A stretch of DNA of 11,093 nt from an uncultured Planctomycetaceae bacterium. Its GTDB lineage: Bacteria; Planctomycetota; Planctomycetia; Pirellulales; Pirellulaceae. A program made the position numbers and the translations under genes. The stretch is from contig CAIYOB010001428.1 of the NCBI GenBank assembly GCA_903927685.1, forward strand, positions 1 to 11,093, given 5' to 3'. The first letter of the stretch is position 1; every line of letters starts with the position of its first letter. Below, in pieces: positions 1 to 7,098 of this stretch. The notes beneath the pieces are model-generated. The model saw nothing but the letters and a program-made list of their open reading frames with translations. It was not told the DNA's origin and searched no databases.

Positions 1-57
1 AGCCCCCAGTGTCAAGATCTGGGGGCTCGCCACTCGTGGCTCGACCCCAGGCACCCA
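1..57. repeat. Dispersed palindromic repeat, copy cut by window edge
   Basis: Positions 1-9 (agcccccag) and 19-27 (ctgggggct) are perfect inverted repeats around a 9-nt loop. The following stretch to about 57 reads gggctcg...ctcgacc.cag.caccc, which is the same pattern as the right arm of the repeat at 3069-3191, with a small inserted gccac/gtggc hairpin. It lies 39-95 bases beyond the stop codon of the BON gene, so it may also end that transcript, but the window ends before any T-tract could be seen. The shared arm pattern is seen directly; membership of one repeat family is inferred. Confidence 0.55.
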
Positions 58-95
58 ACGCCGACGCCCGCCGGCTCCCAAGCCGCGGGACGCCG

Positions 96-314
96 TCACC
101 AATCCACTTGCAGTCGATTGTCGACGTGCTGGACGCCTTCGACCGTGCGGACCACCTCTTGCGCGATCTGTTTCTGGTAGTACGAGGGAACGACCCCACG
201 GAGCACTACGCGTCCCGCGCGCGCTTCGATGCGGACATTGATTCCCAGGAGATGAGGGTTGCGAACAATGGCGGAATCGATCCGATCCGCCAACGGCCTG
301 ACGACATCCGACAT
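96..314 (-). CDS. Small single-BON-domain protein
   Basis: The protein has 72 residues. Residues 6-70 match a single BON (OsmY-type) domain: a first helix (RPLADRIDSAIVRNP), a strand, then GRVVLRGVVPSYYQKQ and a second helix ending in VEGVQHVDNRLQV. The GxVxLxGxV core and the terminal V..V.N.L.V pattern are typical. BON domains are thought to bind phospholipids or other envelope surfaces, but the exact role is unknown. No signal peptide or membrane segment is visible, so it is probably cytosolic or membrane-peripheral. The frame stays open upstream to 452, but the start at 314 is preferred because AAAGGAAG lies 6 bases upstream and the longer version would overlap the preceding glycosyltransferase gene. 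It lies 125 bases after that gene on the same strand and may be co-transcribed. Confidence 0.8.
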   Translation of the reverse strand: MSDVVRPLADRIDSAIVRNPHLLGINVRIEARAGRVVLRGVVPSYYQKQIAQEVVRTVEGVQHVDNRLQVDW

Positions 315-320
315 GACTGG

Positions 321-328
321 CTTCCTTT
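321..328 (-). promoter_or_regulatory. Shine-Dalgarno site deciding the BON gene start
   Basis: On the minus strand AAAGGAAG ends 6 bases before the ATG at 314. No similar site precedes the alternative start at 452, so this motif is the main reason for the shorter 72-residue protein. Confidence 0.6.
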
Positions 329-439
329 CGGGAGAGGAACCGCGTCCGTTCAAGTCCAGGTCGGTTTGCACGCCGCTGTCCATTCTCGCGAACGAACGCC
401 GCGCCCAGGTGTGGCAGCGCGCGTGCGACAAGTCGAGAC

Positions 440-2305
440 TCACCGAGTCCACTTACATCGTATTCGTTTCGGCAAGAATCGCAAATAGCACTTTTGGCAG
501 GTCAGCCACAACAGCCAGGGCCCGAACTCGCACCAGGTGACGATGAAGTCGAAGAACGCCGCGCCCGCATAGGCGGTGCCGGCCACGGGCGTGTTGGGAA
601 ACTGGTAGATGAACCAGAACCGCAGATAGTAAACCAGAACGAACCCGCTCAGCCACCACCACACGCGACTCCGCGCCCATGCTAGCAGTGGCAGCACCCA
701 GGTCCAGTACCACGGATTCAGCGTGGGAGACAAGAACCAGAACCAGGCCAGGGTCAAGAAGGCCGATTCGAGCCAGACGGCTGGCGCCTCGGCGGCCCAG
801 GCACGCTGGACGCACCACGCAGCGATGCCGACCGTGGCCAGCAGCGAGGCCAACCGGACGACAAAGAACGCCGCCTGCCAACGATCACCTTCAAACCAGC
901 CCGCCAACGGACCGATCAACGCCTCGCGAGGGAACTGCGGCATGACCGAGAACCATGCCTCGCGGCCCGCTGGCGTCAAGTCGCCCGGCTTGACGTTCTC
1001 CATCGCAATCATGAACAAAAAGTCATTCATTTCCCAGCGGGCCAGGAAGGTCCGCAGGCCGCGGGTCGGATCGGCGGCGGCCCCGGCGGGCGAGACTGCT
1101 GCGGGCCGCTGGGCGGGCACCAACGGCCACAAAACCAAAACCGTCGTGGCAAGAAAAACGCCGCTGCCGGCCAGGCACCACTTCCAGCCCCCGGACCGCA
1201 GGACGAGCGCGGCAAACAGAGGGAACAAGCAGACCGGATACAGTTTCGCGCCCACTGCCAGCGCCAGAACCAGGCCCGCGGCGAGCGCGTCCCGTCCGCG
1301 GTATCCCGCTTGACGGACGGGCTCGCGACGCGTCTCCTGCCCCCCCTGCCCTGCCCCGCTCTGGTCACAGGCGATCGGCTCGGTTCCTGAGACCGGCTGG
1401 TTGAGACCTGCCCCACTTTGCGGCCACCCCTGCCCTGCCCTGCGCGCTTCGAGGCCGAACGAGTCTGTCCCGGGCACCGATGGATGGGAACCCGCCCGGC
1501 ACTCCCCTGCCCTGCCCTGCCCACGCACGGCCAACCACAATGCCAAGGTGGTCAGGAAGACCGCGATTGCATCCAGGTGCCCGCTGTTGGCGAATTCCTT
1601 CAGCACCAGCGGACACCACGCGTACAAGATGACCAGCCCCGGCGGTCGGCCGGTGCTGCGCAGCAACAGCAGGATTACCCCGCACGTGGCCAGATCAAAG
1701 CCCAGCAGCCAGATCTTCAACACCAGGCCGCGCCGGCCGACGGACGCCCGCGCCGGCGTCGTCCACGCGGCCGCGGCGAAAACGGCCTGACTGACCGGCG
1801 GATAGACGCTGGGTAACTCGGAGTAGTGGATCCGCGTTAACAGCTCGGCAACGTGCGGATCCGCGTCGCGCACCCGCACCAACTTTGCCAACTGGGGATC
1901 GGTGGCTTGGTCGAGTCGCGTGTCGCAGGCCAGTTGCGGCGGAAAACGGAACGGATTGACGCCCTGGCACACGACGATTCCGTCCCACAGGTAACGGTAG
2001 ATATCGACTTCCTGGATGGGATACGTCGGCAGCAGAATCAGTCGGTACAGCAGCGCGGCCGCGGCAATCAGGCCCAGCTGGCCGCGGGTAGGCGTCCGGC
2101 GTGCGGCGAACAACGCGGCGACCAGGTAGACCGCAAAGGCGGCTCCCAGCAGACCGAGCATTGCGGGAATCGGACGCTCCGCAAACGGCTGCGAATACTC
2201 GAACCGGGAACTGACGCACGCCACGCAGGCGTACAGGCCGGCCGAAACGGCCGTCAACAACAGCCAGGTAATCCAGTCGGCGGCGAGTGGCAGGCGGCGA
2301 ATCAT
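440..2305 (-). CDS. GT87/DUF2029-like polytopic glycosyltransferase (GT-C fold) with repeat-derived loop
   Basis: The protein has 621 residues and many hydrophobic segments (about residues 11-32, 47-68, 76-94, 170-182, 197-216, 224-236, 246-260, 340-370, 378-396, 476-500, 510-526, 532-545, 550-568). GT-C hallmarks are EVDIYRYLWDG at 99-109 with GVNPF just after, YPP at 168-170, GHLDAIAVF at 242-250 and SPTLNPWYWTW at 526-536. This family (GT87, mannosyltransferases such as MptA/PimE relatives) transfers sugars from polyprenyl-phosphate donors on the outer face of the membrane; the actual sugar here is unknown. Residues about 261-338 are an extra G/A/Q-rich hydrophilic loop made of diverged repeats, not expected in the family. 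The ATG at 2305 overlaps the stop of the GT2 gene (ATGA). The frame continues upstream to 2845, but that part is antisense-like arginine/proline-rich text lying over the GT2 gene. Family call is strong, substrate is not. Confidence 0.85.
   Translation of the reverse strand: MIRRLPLAADWITWLLLTAVSAGLYACVACVSSRFEYSQPFAERPIPAMLGLLGAAFAVYLVAALFAARRTPTRGQLGLIAAAALLYRLILLPTYPIQEVDIYRYLWDGIVVCQGVNPFRFPPQLACDTRLDQATDPQLAKLVRVRDADPHVAELLTRIHYSELPSVYPPVSQAVFAAAAWTTPARASVGRRGLVLKIWLLGFDLATCGVILLLLRSTGRPPGLVILYAWCPLVLKEFANSGHLDAIAVFLTTLALWLAVRGQGRAGECRAGSHPSVPGTDSFGLEARRAGQGWPQSGAGLNQPVSGTEPIACDQSGAGQGGQETRREPVRQAGYRGRDALAAGLVLALAVGAKLYPVCLFPLFAALVLRSGGWKWCLAGSGVFLATTVLVLWPLVPAQRPAAVSPAGAAADPTRGLRTFLARWEMNDFLFMIAMENVKPGDLTPAGREAWFSVMPQFPREALIGPLAGWFEGDRWQAAFFVVRLASLLATVGIAAWCVQRAWAAEAPAVWLESAFLTLAWFWFLSPTLNPWYWTWVLPLLAWARSRVWWWLSGFVLVYYLRFWFIYQFPNTPVAGTAYAGAAFFDFIVTWCEFGPWLLWLTCQKCYLRFLPKRIRCKWTR
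1337..1522. repeat. Three diverged ~80-bp G-rich repeats inside the GT-C gene
   Basis: On the plus strand the core cccctgccctgccc occurs at about 1343-1357, 1427-1440 and 1504-1522, spaced roughly 77-82 bases apart. The stretches between the cores are also related: on the minus strand they encode HPSVPGTDSFGLEARRAGQG and NQPVSGTEPIACDQSGAGQG. The repeats keep the reading frame of the glycosyltransferase open. Weaker cccctgccct relatives occur in the gap at 3046-3058 and 3201-3212. This is a degenerate tandem or dispersed repeat that entered a coding sequence; its origin is inferred. Confidence 0.7.
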
Positions 2306-3036
2306 GCGGGTGTCCGGAACGGCCGCTGCGGCCGGCGCGGCCAGCCGTAGCGGGCAATGGTCCAGAGGATTTTCACGCCGGCGCGGATGCTGCCTGTGAC
2401 CGTTCCGCTGATCTTGCTGTGGCCGACCCGGCGGCGATATGGGACCGGGACTTCTTGAATTCGCAAGCCGGCGCGGACGGCCTTGATCTGCATTTCGATC
2501 GTCCAACCGAAGTTGCGGTCGATCATCTCCAGAGCACACAACGCCGGATAGGCAATCGCCCGAAACGGGCCCAAATCGGTGTACCGGGCGCCGAACAGCC
2601 AACGCATCAGGAAGCACGCCAGGTGGTTGCCGAAGACGCTTTGCGGCGGCATCGCCCCGGGCTCGCGCCGGCCCAGCAGGCGGGACCCCAAGACCAGCTC
2701 GGCCTGCCCTTGCAGGATCGGTTCGACCAACTGCGGCAGCAGCTCGGGATGATCGCTGTAGTCGGCATCCAAGAACACGACGACCTGCGGGGGCGACTGG
2801 CCGCCGCGAACGCCGTCGGCGACGGCAGCCAAGCCGCGCAGGCACGCGGACCCGTAGCCGCGTTGGGGCTCAGCGACGACGGTCGCCCCGCCGCGGGCGG
2901 CGACATCGGCCGTCGCGTCGTCGCTGCCATTGTCCACCACGATGACTTGGCCGACCGGCGGCAAATCGGCCAGGACCAGGGGCAGCGATTGCTGTTCGTT
3001 CAGCGCGGGGATGATGACCGTGACGGTGTCCAACAT
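2302..3036 (-). CDS. Family 2 glycosyltransferase, polyprenyl-phosphate sugar synthase-like
   Basis: The protein has 244 residues and a complete GT-A fold of family GT2: VTVIIPALNEQQSLP at 5-19, VIVVDNGSDDAT at 31-42, GYGSACLRGLA at 60-70, FLDADYSDHP with the metal-binding DAD at 90-92, LGSRLLG at 116-122, DLGPFRAI at 154-161 and RVGHSKISGTVTGSIRAG at 203-220. The last motif is typical of DPM1-like enzymes that move a sugar from a nucleotide donor to dolichyl/polyprenyl phosphate in the cytosol. No C-terminal membrane helices are present. The ATG at 3036 is chosen because AGGGGGGC lies 8 bases upstream and the fold begins at residue 4; the upstream in-frame codons (to 3153) run into a palindromic repeat. 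The gene overlaps the downstream GT-C gene by ATGA, implying translational coupling and a shared pathway. Confidence 0.88.
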   Translation of the reverse strand: MLDTVTVIIPALNEQQSLPLVLADLPPVGQVIVVDNGSDDATADVAARGGATVVAEPQRGYGSACLRGLAAVADGVRGGQSPPQVVVFLDADYSDHPELLPQLVEPILQGQAELVLGSRLLGRREPGAMPPQSVFGNHLACFLMRWLFGARYTDLGPFRAIAYPALCALEMIDRNFGWTIEMQIKAVRAGLRIQEVPVPYRRRVGHSKISGTVTGSIRAGVKILWTIARYGWPRRPQRPFRTPA

Positions 3037-3068
3037 GGCGGAACGCCCCCCTGCCCTGAATCGTACGC

Positions 3069-3191
3069 GGTTAAGGGAAGACGCCTGGGAAGGGTGGCCG
3101 GGGTCGAGCGCAGCGAGCCCCCGGAATCCCCGCGGACTGTGGGCTCGCTGCACTCGACCACAGCCACCCGGGAAATCATCGGCCCTTAACC
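3069..3191. repeat. 123-bp nested palindromic dispersed repeat
   Basis: The outer arms ggttaaggg (3069-3077) and cccttaacc (3183-3191) are perfect inverted repeats. Inside them 3092-3124 and 3137-3169 form a second pair of 33-base arms matching at 28 positions. Each inner arm can also fold on itself (ccgggg...cccccgg; ctgtgg...ccacag), so the element can form one long or two short stems. The gggctcg...ctcgacc.c.gccaccc pattern also occurs at 22-57. It lies in the 230-base gap between serA and the GT2 gene, with no coding content, and resembles a REP/MITE-type element. Confidence 0.75.
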
Positions 3192-3233
3192 TCGTGTCAT
3201 CCCCCCTGCCCTCCCCGGCCGCTACCGCGTCCG

Positions 3234-3257
3234 AACCCTCCCGCGCGCGGGAGGGTT
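3234..3257 (-). terminator. Perfect 24-bp palindrome after serA, terminator-like
   Basis: The half-site aaccctcccgcg is followed directly by its exact reverse complement. On the minus strand it begins 9 bases after the serA TAG stop, where a transcript-ending hairpin is expected. There is no T-run after the stem, so it is not a classical intrinsic terminator. It could work as a Rho-assisted or RNA 3'-end-stabilising hairpin, or be another dispersed repeat. Confidence 0.5.
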
Positions 3258-3266
3258 AAGCGGCGG

Positions 3267-4892
3267 CTACTGCAGCCACGCGGGCAGCCGGCCGGCGGGC
3301 GGCAATGCGAACGCCTTGACGCTGACGACGCCCTGCTGGGCCGCGACTTCTTCGAGCGCTTGCTGCGGCGGCGCACTGTCCAGGCTCAATACGCCAATGG
3401 CTTCGCCGCCCGGCGTTTCGCTGGGACGGCCGACGGACATCTGGGCGATATTGACCCCGTGCTTGCCGAAGATCGTGCCCACCGCTCCGATCACGCCGGG
3501 CACGTCGTGATGCACGAACGCCAGCAAGTTGCCGTCCAGGTAGGCTTCGAGCCGGCAGTCGTTCAGGCGAATCAAACGCGGCATGTTATTGCCGAACAGC
3601 GTGGCGGCGGCCACGAACGGCTGACCCTTGCTGGTCACCGTGGCGGTGATCGTCGAGCTGAACACGCTGGGTTTGCTCTGCGTCTCTTCCTGGATCTCAA
3701 TGCCCCGCTCGCGGAGCAGGACTTGGGCGTTGACGATGTTGACTTCCTCGGCCATCGCCGACTCGGCCAACCCCGCGCAGAACGAAGCCGTTAGCAGCTT
3801 GGTGTCCTGGTCGGCCACTTCGCCGCGGTATTGCAGCTCGCAGGACTCCAAGCCGCCGTCATGCACCTGGGACAGCAGTTTGCCCAGCCGATAGGCGACG
3901 TCCAGATAGCCGCGCATGGCTTCCAGGGTCTGCGGCGCGATGGCCGACACATTCACGGCATGGCGGATCTCGCCGGTCTTGAGGAAGTTGACCAGCAGGT
4001 GCACGCCCTCGACGGCGACCAGCGTCTGAGCTTCCTCGGTGCTGGCGCCCAGATGCGGGGTGCACAGGACGTTGGGCATCCCGAACAGCGGGCTGTCCGT
4101 GCAGGGCTCTTTCTCGAACACGTCCAGCGCCACGCCGCCCAGCTTGCCGCTCTTCAGGCCCTCGACCAGCGCCGCTTCGTCGTAGATGCCGCCGCGGGCC
4201 GCGTTGATCAGACGCACGCCCGGTTTCAACATTGCGATTTCTTTGGCGCCGATCAAGTGCTTCGTTTCCGGCGTCAGCGGCGTGTGGACCGACAGGTAGT
4301 CGATCCGGGGCAGCATGTCGTGGACGGTCTCGACCCGTTCGACGCCCAGCTTGGCCGCCGTCTCGGCAGACAGGAAGGGGTCGTAAGCGATGACTCGCAT
4401 CTCGAAGGCCAAGGCCCGCTTGGCCAACTCCGTGCCGATGCGTCCCATGCCGACGACGCCCAGCGTCTTTTCGGCCAGTTGCGTTCCCATATAGGCGTTG
4501 CGGTCCCAGCGGTGCTCGACCAGGCTCTGGTTGGCCGCCGCCACGTTGCGGGACAAGGCCAGCATCAGGGCAAAGGCGTGTTCGGCAGTGCTGATCGTGT
4601 TGCCGGCGGGGGTGTTCATGACCACGATGCCCAGTCGCGTGGCCATCGTGCGGTCGATATTGTCGACGCCCACGCCAGCCCGGACGATTGCCTTCAAGCG
4701 GCGATTGCCTTCCAGGGATTCGGCAGTGATCTTGACTCCACTGCGGCAGATCGCGCCGTCGAATTCGGCCAGCGCCTTACGCAACTCCTCGCCTTTCAGT
4801 CCCGTGCGGACCTCGTATTCGATGCCTTCGGCGGCGTCCAACAGCGCCAAGCCGTCTTTGGAAATCTTGTCGAGAACAATGATCTTGGCCAT
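3267..4892 (-). CDS. serA: D-3-phosphoglycerate dehydrogenase, long (ACT-domain) type
   Basis: The enzyme oxidises 3-phosphoglycerate to 3-phosphohydroxypyruvate with NAD+, the first committed step of serine synthesis in the cytosol. The protein has 541 residues, close to the long type-1 enzymes such as the mycobacterial one. Seen in order: substrate domain with RAGVGVDNID at 71-80, Rossmann motif GMGRIG at 148-153 with D171 as likely NAD-binding acid, VHTPLTPET at 202-210, catalytic R233 (NAARGG), E262 (FEKEP) and H280 (PHLGAS), an intervening ASB-like domain at about 315-450, and a C-terminal ACT domain at about 456-530 (HHDVPGVIGAVG), which in this family senses serine. ATG 4892 is preferred over ATG 4898 because AGGAAGG is 8 bases upstream of the former and only 2 from the latter. 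It follows serC by 37 bases. Confidence 0.97.
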   Translation of the reverse strand: MAKIIVLDKISKDGLALLDAAEGIEYEVRTGLKGEELRKALAEFDGAICRSGVKITAESLEGNRRLKAIVRAGVGVDNIDRTMATRLGIVVMNTPAGNTISTAEHAFALMLALSRNVAAANQSLVEHRWDRNAYMGTQLAEKTLGVVGMGRIGTELAKRALAFEMRVIAYDPFLSAETAAKLGVERVETVHDMLPRIDYLSVHTPLTPETKHLIGAKEIAMLKPGVRLINAARGGIYDEAALVEGLKSGKLGGVALDVFEKEPCTDSPLFGMPNVLCTPHLGASTEEAQTLVAVEGVHLLVNFLKTGEIRHAVNVSAIAPQTLEAMRGYLDVAYRLGKLLSQVHDGGLESCELQYRGEVADQDTKLLTASFCAGLAESAMAEEVNIVNAQVLLRERGIEIQEETQSKPSVFSSTITATVTSKGQPFVAAATLFGNNMPRLIRLNDCRLEAYLDGNLLAFVHHDVPGVIGAVGTIFGKHGVNIAQMSVGRPSETPGGEAIGVLSLDSAPPQQALEEVAAQQGVVSVKAFALPPAGRLPAWLQ

Positions 4893-4900
4893 TTTCATGC

Positions 4901-4907
4901 CCTTCCT
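4901..4907 (-). promoter_or_regulatory. Shine-Dalgarno site of serA
   Basis: AGGAAGG on the minus strand sits in the 37-base serC-serA gap, 8 bases before ATG 4892. The nearby in-frame ATG at 4898 would leave only 2 bases, so this site selects the MAKIIVLDKI start. Confidence 0.55.
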
Positions 4908-4929
4908 ACTGCAAATATCTTCAAGCTGC

Positions 4930-6027
4930 TCAACCGCCGTTGCCCGCCGCAAAGTCGCGCATGAAATCGCGGAGCAACTGGACGCCGGCCAACGGCATGG
5001 CGTTGTAAATCGAGGCCCGCATGCCGCCCACGCTGCGGTGCCCTTTCAACTCGCACAGTTTCAGCTTGGCGGCTTCGCCGAGGAACTTCTTTTCCAGCTC
5101 CTCGCTGGGCAGACGGAACGTCACGTTCATGACCGAACGGCACTCCGGCTGGGCATGTCCGCGATAGAAGCCCTGGCTGGCGTCGATCACGTCGTACAGC
5201 AGTTGAGCTTTCTCGCGGTTCAGCGCGTACATCTTGTCCAGTCCGCCGATTTCGTCCTGCAGCCAGCGGGCCACCAAGTCGAAAATGTAGATCCCAAAGG
5301 CCGGTGGCGTGTTCCACAGCGAGTTGTTTTCGGCGTGGACGCGATAGTTCAGATAGCCGGGCAGCGAATCCTGGCCCCGCTTCAACAGGTCGTCGCGGAT
5401 GATCACGATCGTGACCCCGGCCGGGCCGGCGTTCTTCTGGGCACAGGCGTACAGGATCCCGTACTTGCTGACGTCCACGGGCCGGTGCAGGAAATCGGAC
5501 GAGGCGTCGCAGACCAGCGGCAGGCTGCCGGTGTCGGGGTCCGTGGCGAACTGGACGCCCTGGATGGTCTCGTTCGACGTGATGTACACGTACGGGGCCT
5601 GCGGATTGAACTGCAGCGAACCCAGCGCCGGCAGTCGGTCGAAGTTCGACTCCTTGCCGTTCCAGGCCACTGTCACCGGGCCCTCTTTCTTCGCCTCGTC
5701 CAAGGCGTATTTGCTCCACGATCCGGTCACCACGTACTCGGCCCCGACGGTCGAGCCGCGGAGCAGATTCATGGGGATCATCGAAAACTGCAGGCGCGCA
5801 CCGCCTTGCAGGAACAGGATCTGGTAGTTGTCCGGGATGCCGAGCAGGCCTTTCAGGCGGCCCTTCGCGTCCGCCAGGATCGCCTCGAACGCCTTGCTAC
5901 GGTGGCTGACCTCAAGGATCGAAGCCCCGGCTCCGGGCAGGCACAGCAGGTCTCGTTGAGCTTGTTCCAAGACCGGTACGGGCAGCACAGCCGGACCGGG
6001 AGAGAAGTTGTAAACTCGGTCGGTCAT
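4930..6027 (-). CDS. serC: Phosphoserine aminotransferase
   Basis: The PLP enzyme converts 3-phosphohydroxypyruvate and glutamate to O-phosphoserine and 2-oxoglutarate, the step after SerA; family members can also act in vitamin B6 synthesis. The 365-residue length is normal. Visible hallmarks are YNFSPGPAVLP at 6-16, SHRSKAF at 41-47 (phosphate-binding His-Arg), FLQGGARLQF at 72-81, SWSKYALDEA at 103-112, CDASSDF at 173-179, and ACAQKNAGPAG at 194-204 with the PLP lysine K198, the same number as in Escherichia coli SerC. The start at 6027 is chosen because homology begins at residue 4; the open frame extends to 6156 but those codons look non-coding. The ribosome site is weak (AAGAGAG about 10 bases upstream). 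Gene order serC-serA suggests one operon. Confidence 0.97.
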   Translation of the reverse strand: MTDRVYNFSPGPAVLPVPVLEQAQRDLLCLPGAGASILEVSHRSKAFEAILADAKGRLKGLLGIPDNYQILFLQGGARLQFSMIPMNLLRGSTVGAEYVVTGSWSKYALDEAKKEGPVTVAWNGKESNFDRLPALGSLQFNPQAPYVYITSNETIQGVQFATDPDTGSLPLVCDASSDFLHRPVDVSKYGILYACAQKNAGPAGVTIVIIRDDLLKRGQDSLPGYLNYRVHAENNSLWNTPPAFGIYIFDLVARWLQDEIGGLDKMYALNREKAQLLYDVIDASQGFYRGHAQPECRSVMNVTFRLPSEELEKKFLGEAAKLKLCELKGHRSVGGMRASIYNAMPLAGVQLLRDFMRDFAAGNGG

Positions 6028-6130
6028 CGTTAGGTCACTCTCTTGGCAGGTTCGAGGGTCGAACAGCAAAGCCAAGATTTTAGACGGCCAAGAGGGACCT
6101 GAGAAGTCGGCAGGCGAAAATGGCGCGGTT

Positions 6131-6868
6131 CTAGCGGTTGGTCGGGGTTCCCGCACTCACCGTGCGGGTGTCGGTGGGCTGCGCCGTGCTAGATTGGCTG
6201 GCAATGGTGCGATTCAGGGCCGCCATCCGCTCCATGATTTCCGGCTGGAACTGGTTCAAACTGTAGGAACGCTGGTAATTGGCCAAAGCCTGGGCGTATT
6301 CCCCGCTCTGCTCCCGCAGTCGTGCCAAGGCGTTCCAGGCGCGGGCATTGTACTGATCCAAGCTCACCGCTTCGGTCAAATAGGTCTTGGCCGCTTCGGG
6401 GTCTCCGAACTCCTCGTACAGCCGGGCCAATTCAACTCGCGCGTCGGCCGTCTGGGGGCTGCGAACGGCCCAATTCTTCAGCAGATTAAACGCCTTGTCC
6501 GAGCGTCCCGTCTCGACCAGCAGGACGGCCAACCCGCGGTAGCAGTCGGCGTGGTTGGGGTCGAGGTCCAGCGCCTGGTTATACAGCGTCTCGGCCTGAT
6601 TCAGCATGTTCTGGTCATTGCGGGCGGTCCCCATCCGGTGCATCGTACAGGCCATGTTGTAATAGCCGTCGGGATTGGTGGGATCGGAGGTCACTGCCTT
6701 CTGGAAACTCTGCATCGCTACGTCGTAATTGCCGCTCTGGTAAGACCTTGCGCCATGCAGGTTCTGCCCGTCCGAGGCTACTTTGCAGCCTGTTGCAGCC
6801 AACGCCATCAGGCCCAGCGCGACAATCCGCCGCAAATCCAGCTTCGTCAAACGGTTTGATTCACTCAC
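6131..6868 (-). CDS. Tetratricopeptide-repeat lipoprotein
   Basis: With a GTG start the protein has 245 residues. The N-terminus is SESNRLTKLDLRRIVALG, then a hydrophobic stretch ending in ALAATGC with C28 as probable lipidation site; the lipobox is imperfect (A instead of L at -3). About five TPR units follow, recognisable by HGARSYQSGNYDVAMQSF, YYNMACTMHRMG, YRGLAVLLVETGRSDKAF, ARVELARLYEEFGDPEAAK and AWNALARLREQSGEYAQAL, and a Ser/Thr-rich tail. TPRs bind other proteins, so it is likely an envelope scaffold of the kind seen in TadD/PilF-like proteins, but no partner is visible. The GTG at 6868 is preferred over ATG codons up to 7099 because AAGAAGG lies 9 bases upstream and it gives a normal signal peptide. 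It precedes serC by 103 bases on the same strand. Confidence 0.8.
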   Translation of the reverse strand: MSESNRLTKLDLRRIVALGLMALAATGCKVASDGQNLHGARSYQSGNYDVAMQSFQKAVTSDPTNPDGYYNMACTMHRMGTARNDQNMLNQAETLYNQALDLDPNHADCYRGLAVLLVETGRSDKAFNLLKNWAVRSPQTADARVELARLYEEFGDPEAAKTYLTEAVSLDQYNARAWNALARLREQSGEYAQALANYQRSYSLNQFQPEIMERMAALNRTIASQSSTAQPTDTRTVSAGTPTNR

Positions 6869-6877
6869 GGCAGCCGG

Positions 6878-6884
6878 CCTTCTT
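6878..6884 (-). promoter_or_regulatory. Shine-Dalgarno site supporting a GTG start
   Basis: AAGAAGG on the minus strand lies 9 bases before GTG 6868 of the TPR lipoprotein gene. It decides the choice of this unusual start over upstream ATG codons that would add up to 77 residues before the signal peptide. Confidence 0.5.
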
Positions 6885-6947
6885 GCTAGCAGTCCCAAAA
6901 CCAGACCTGTGACACCCATTCCTGGGGCGGCAGAGAGAAGCGGCGGA

Positions 6948-6976
6948 ACGTTAGTCCCAAATGGCAGATGTGACAA
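6948..6976 (-). promoter_or_regulatory. Possible sigma-70-type promoter for the TPR gene
   Basis: On the minus strand TTGTCA (6976-6971) is followed by a 17-base spacer and TAACGT (6953-6948). The -35 box matches the consensus at five of six positions, the -10 box only at three. Transcription would begin near 6941, about 70 bases before the GTG. This is a motif match only. Confidence 0.2.
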
Positions 6977-7098
6977 GAGCAGTTTTGACGAATCAGACCG
7001 GGAACCGTCCGTTGGCAGGCTTCCCCGGCGGCGATCCGGCCGGCCGTTGCGGAGCAGCCCGCCGGGACCGCGACCGAGGGAAGCCGGACGTCCTTTCA

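Noticed and set aside
96..452. Longer BON protein starting at 452
   Set aside because: It would overlap the end of the GT-C gene, has no ribosome site, and its first 46 residues are not BON-like.
1337..1522. CRISPR-like regular spacing of the G-rich cores
   Set aside because: Only three imperfect cores exist, the intervening sequences are themselves related, and the region is inside a coding frame.
2306..2845. Open frame extending the GT-C gene upstream by 180 codons
   Set aside because: It overlaps the GT2 gene in another frame, and the translation is arginine/proline/glycine-rich shadow text. The ATG at 2305 in the ATGA overlap fits the family N-terminus.
3831..6033. Long plus-strand open frames (3831-4964 and 4498-6033) opposite serA and serC
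   Set aside because: They are antisense shadows of two strongly conserved genes in high-GC DNA, rich in Q, R, H and D, with no family features.
6028..6130. Promoter for serC in the gap (TAAAAT as a -10 box)
   Set aside because: No acceptable -35 box lies 16-18 bases upstream, so the match is not better than chance.
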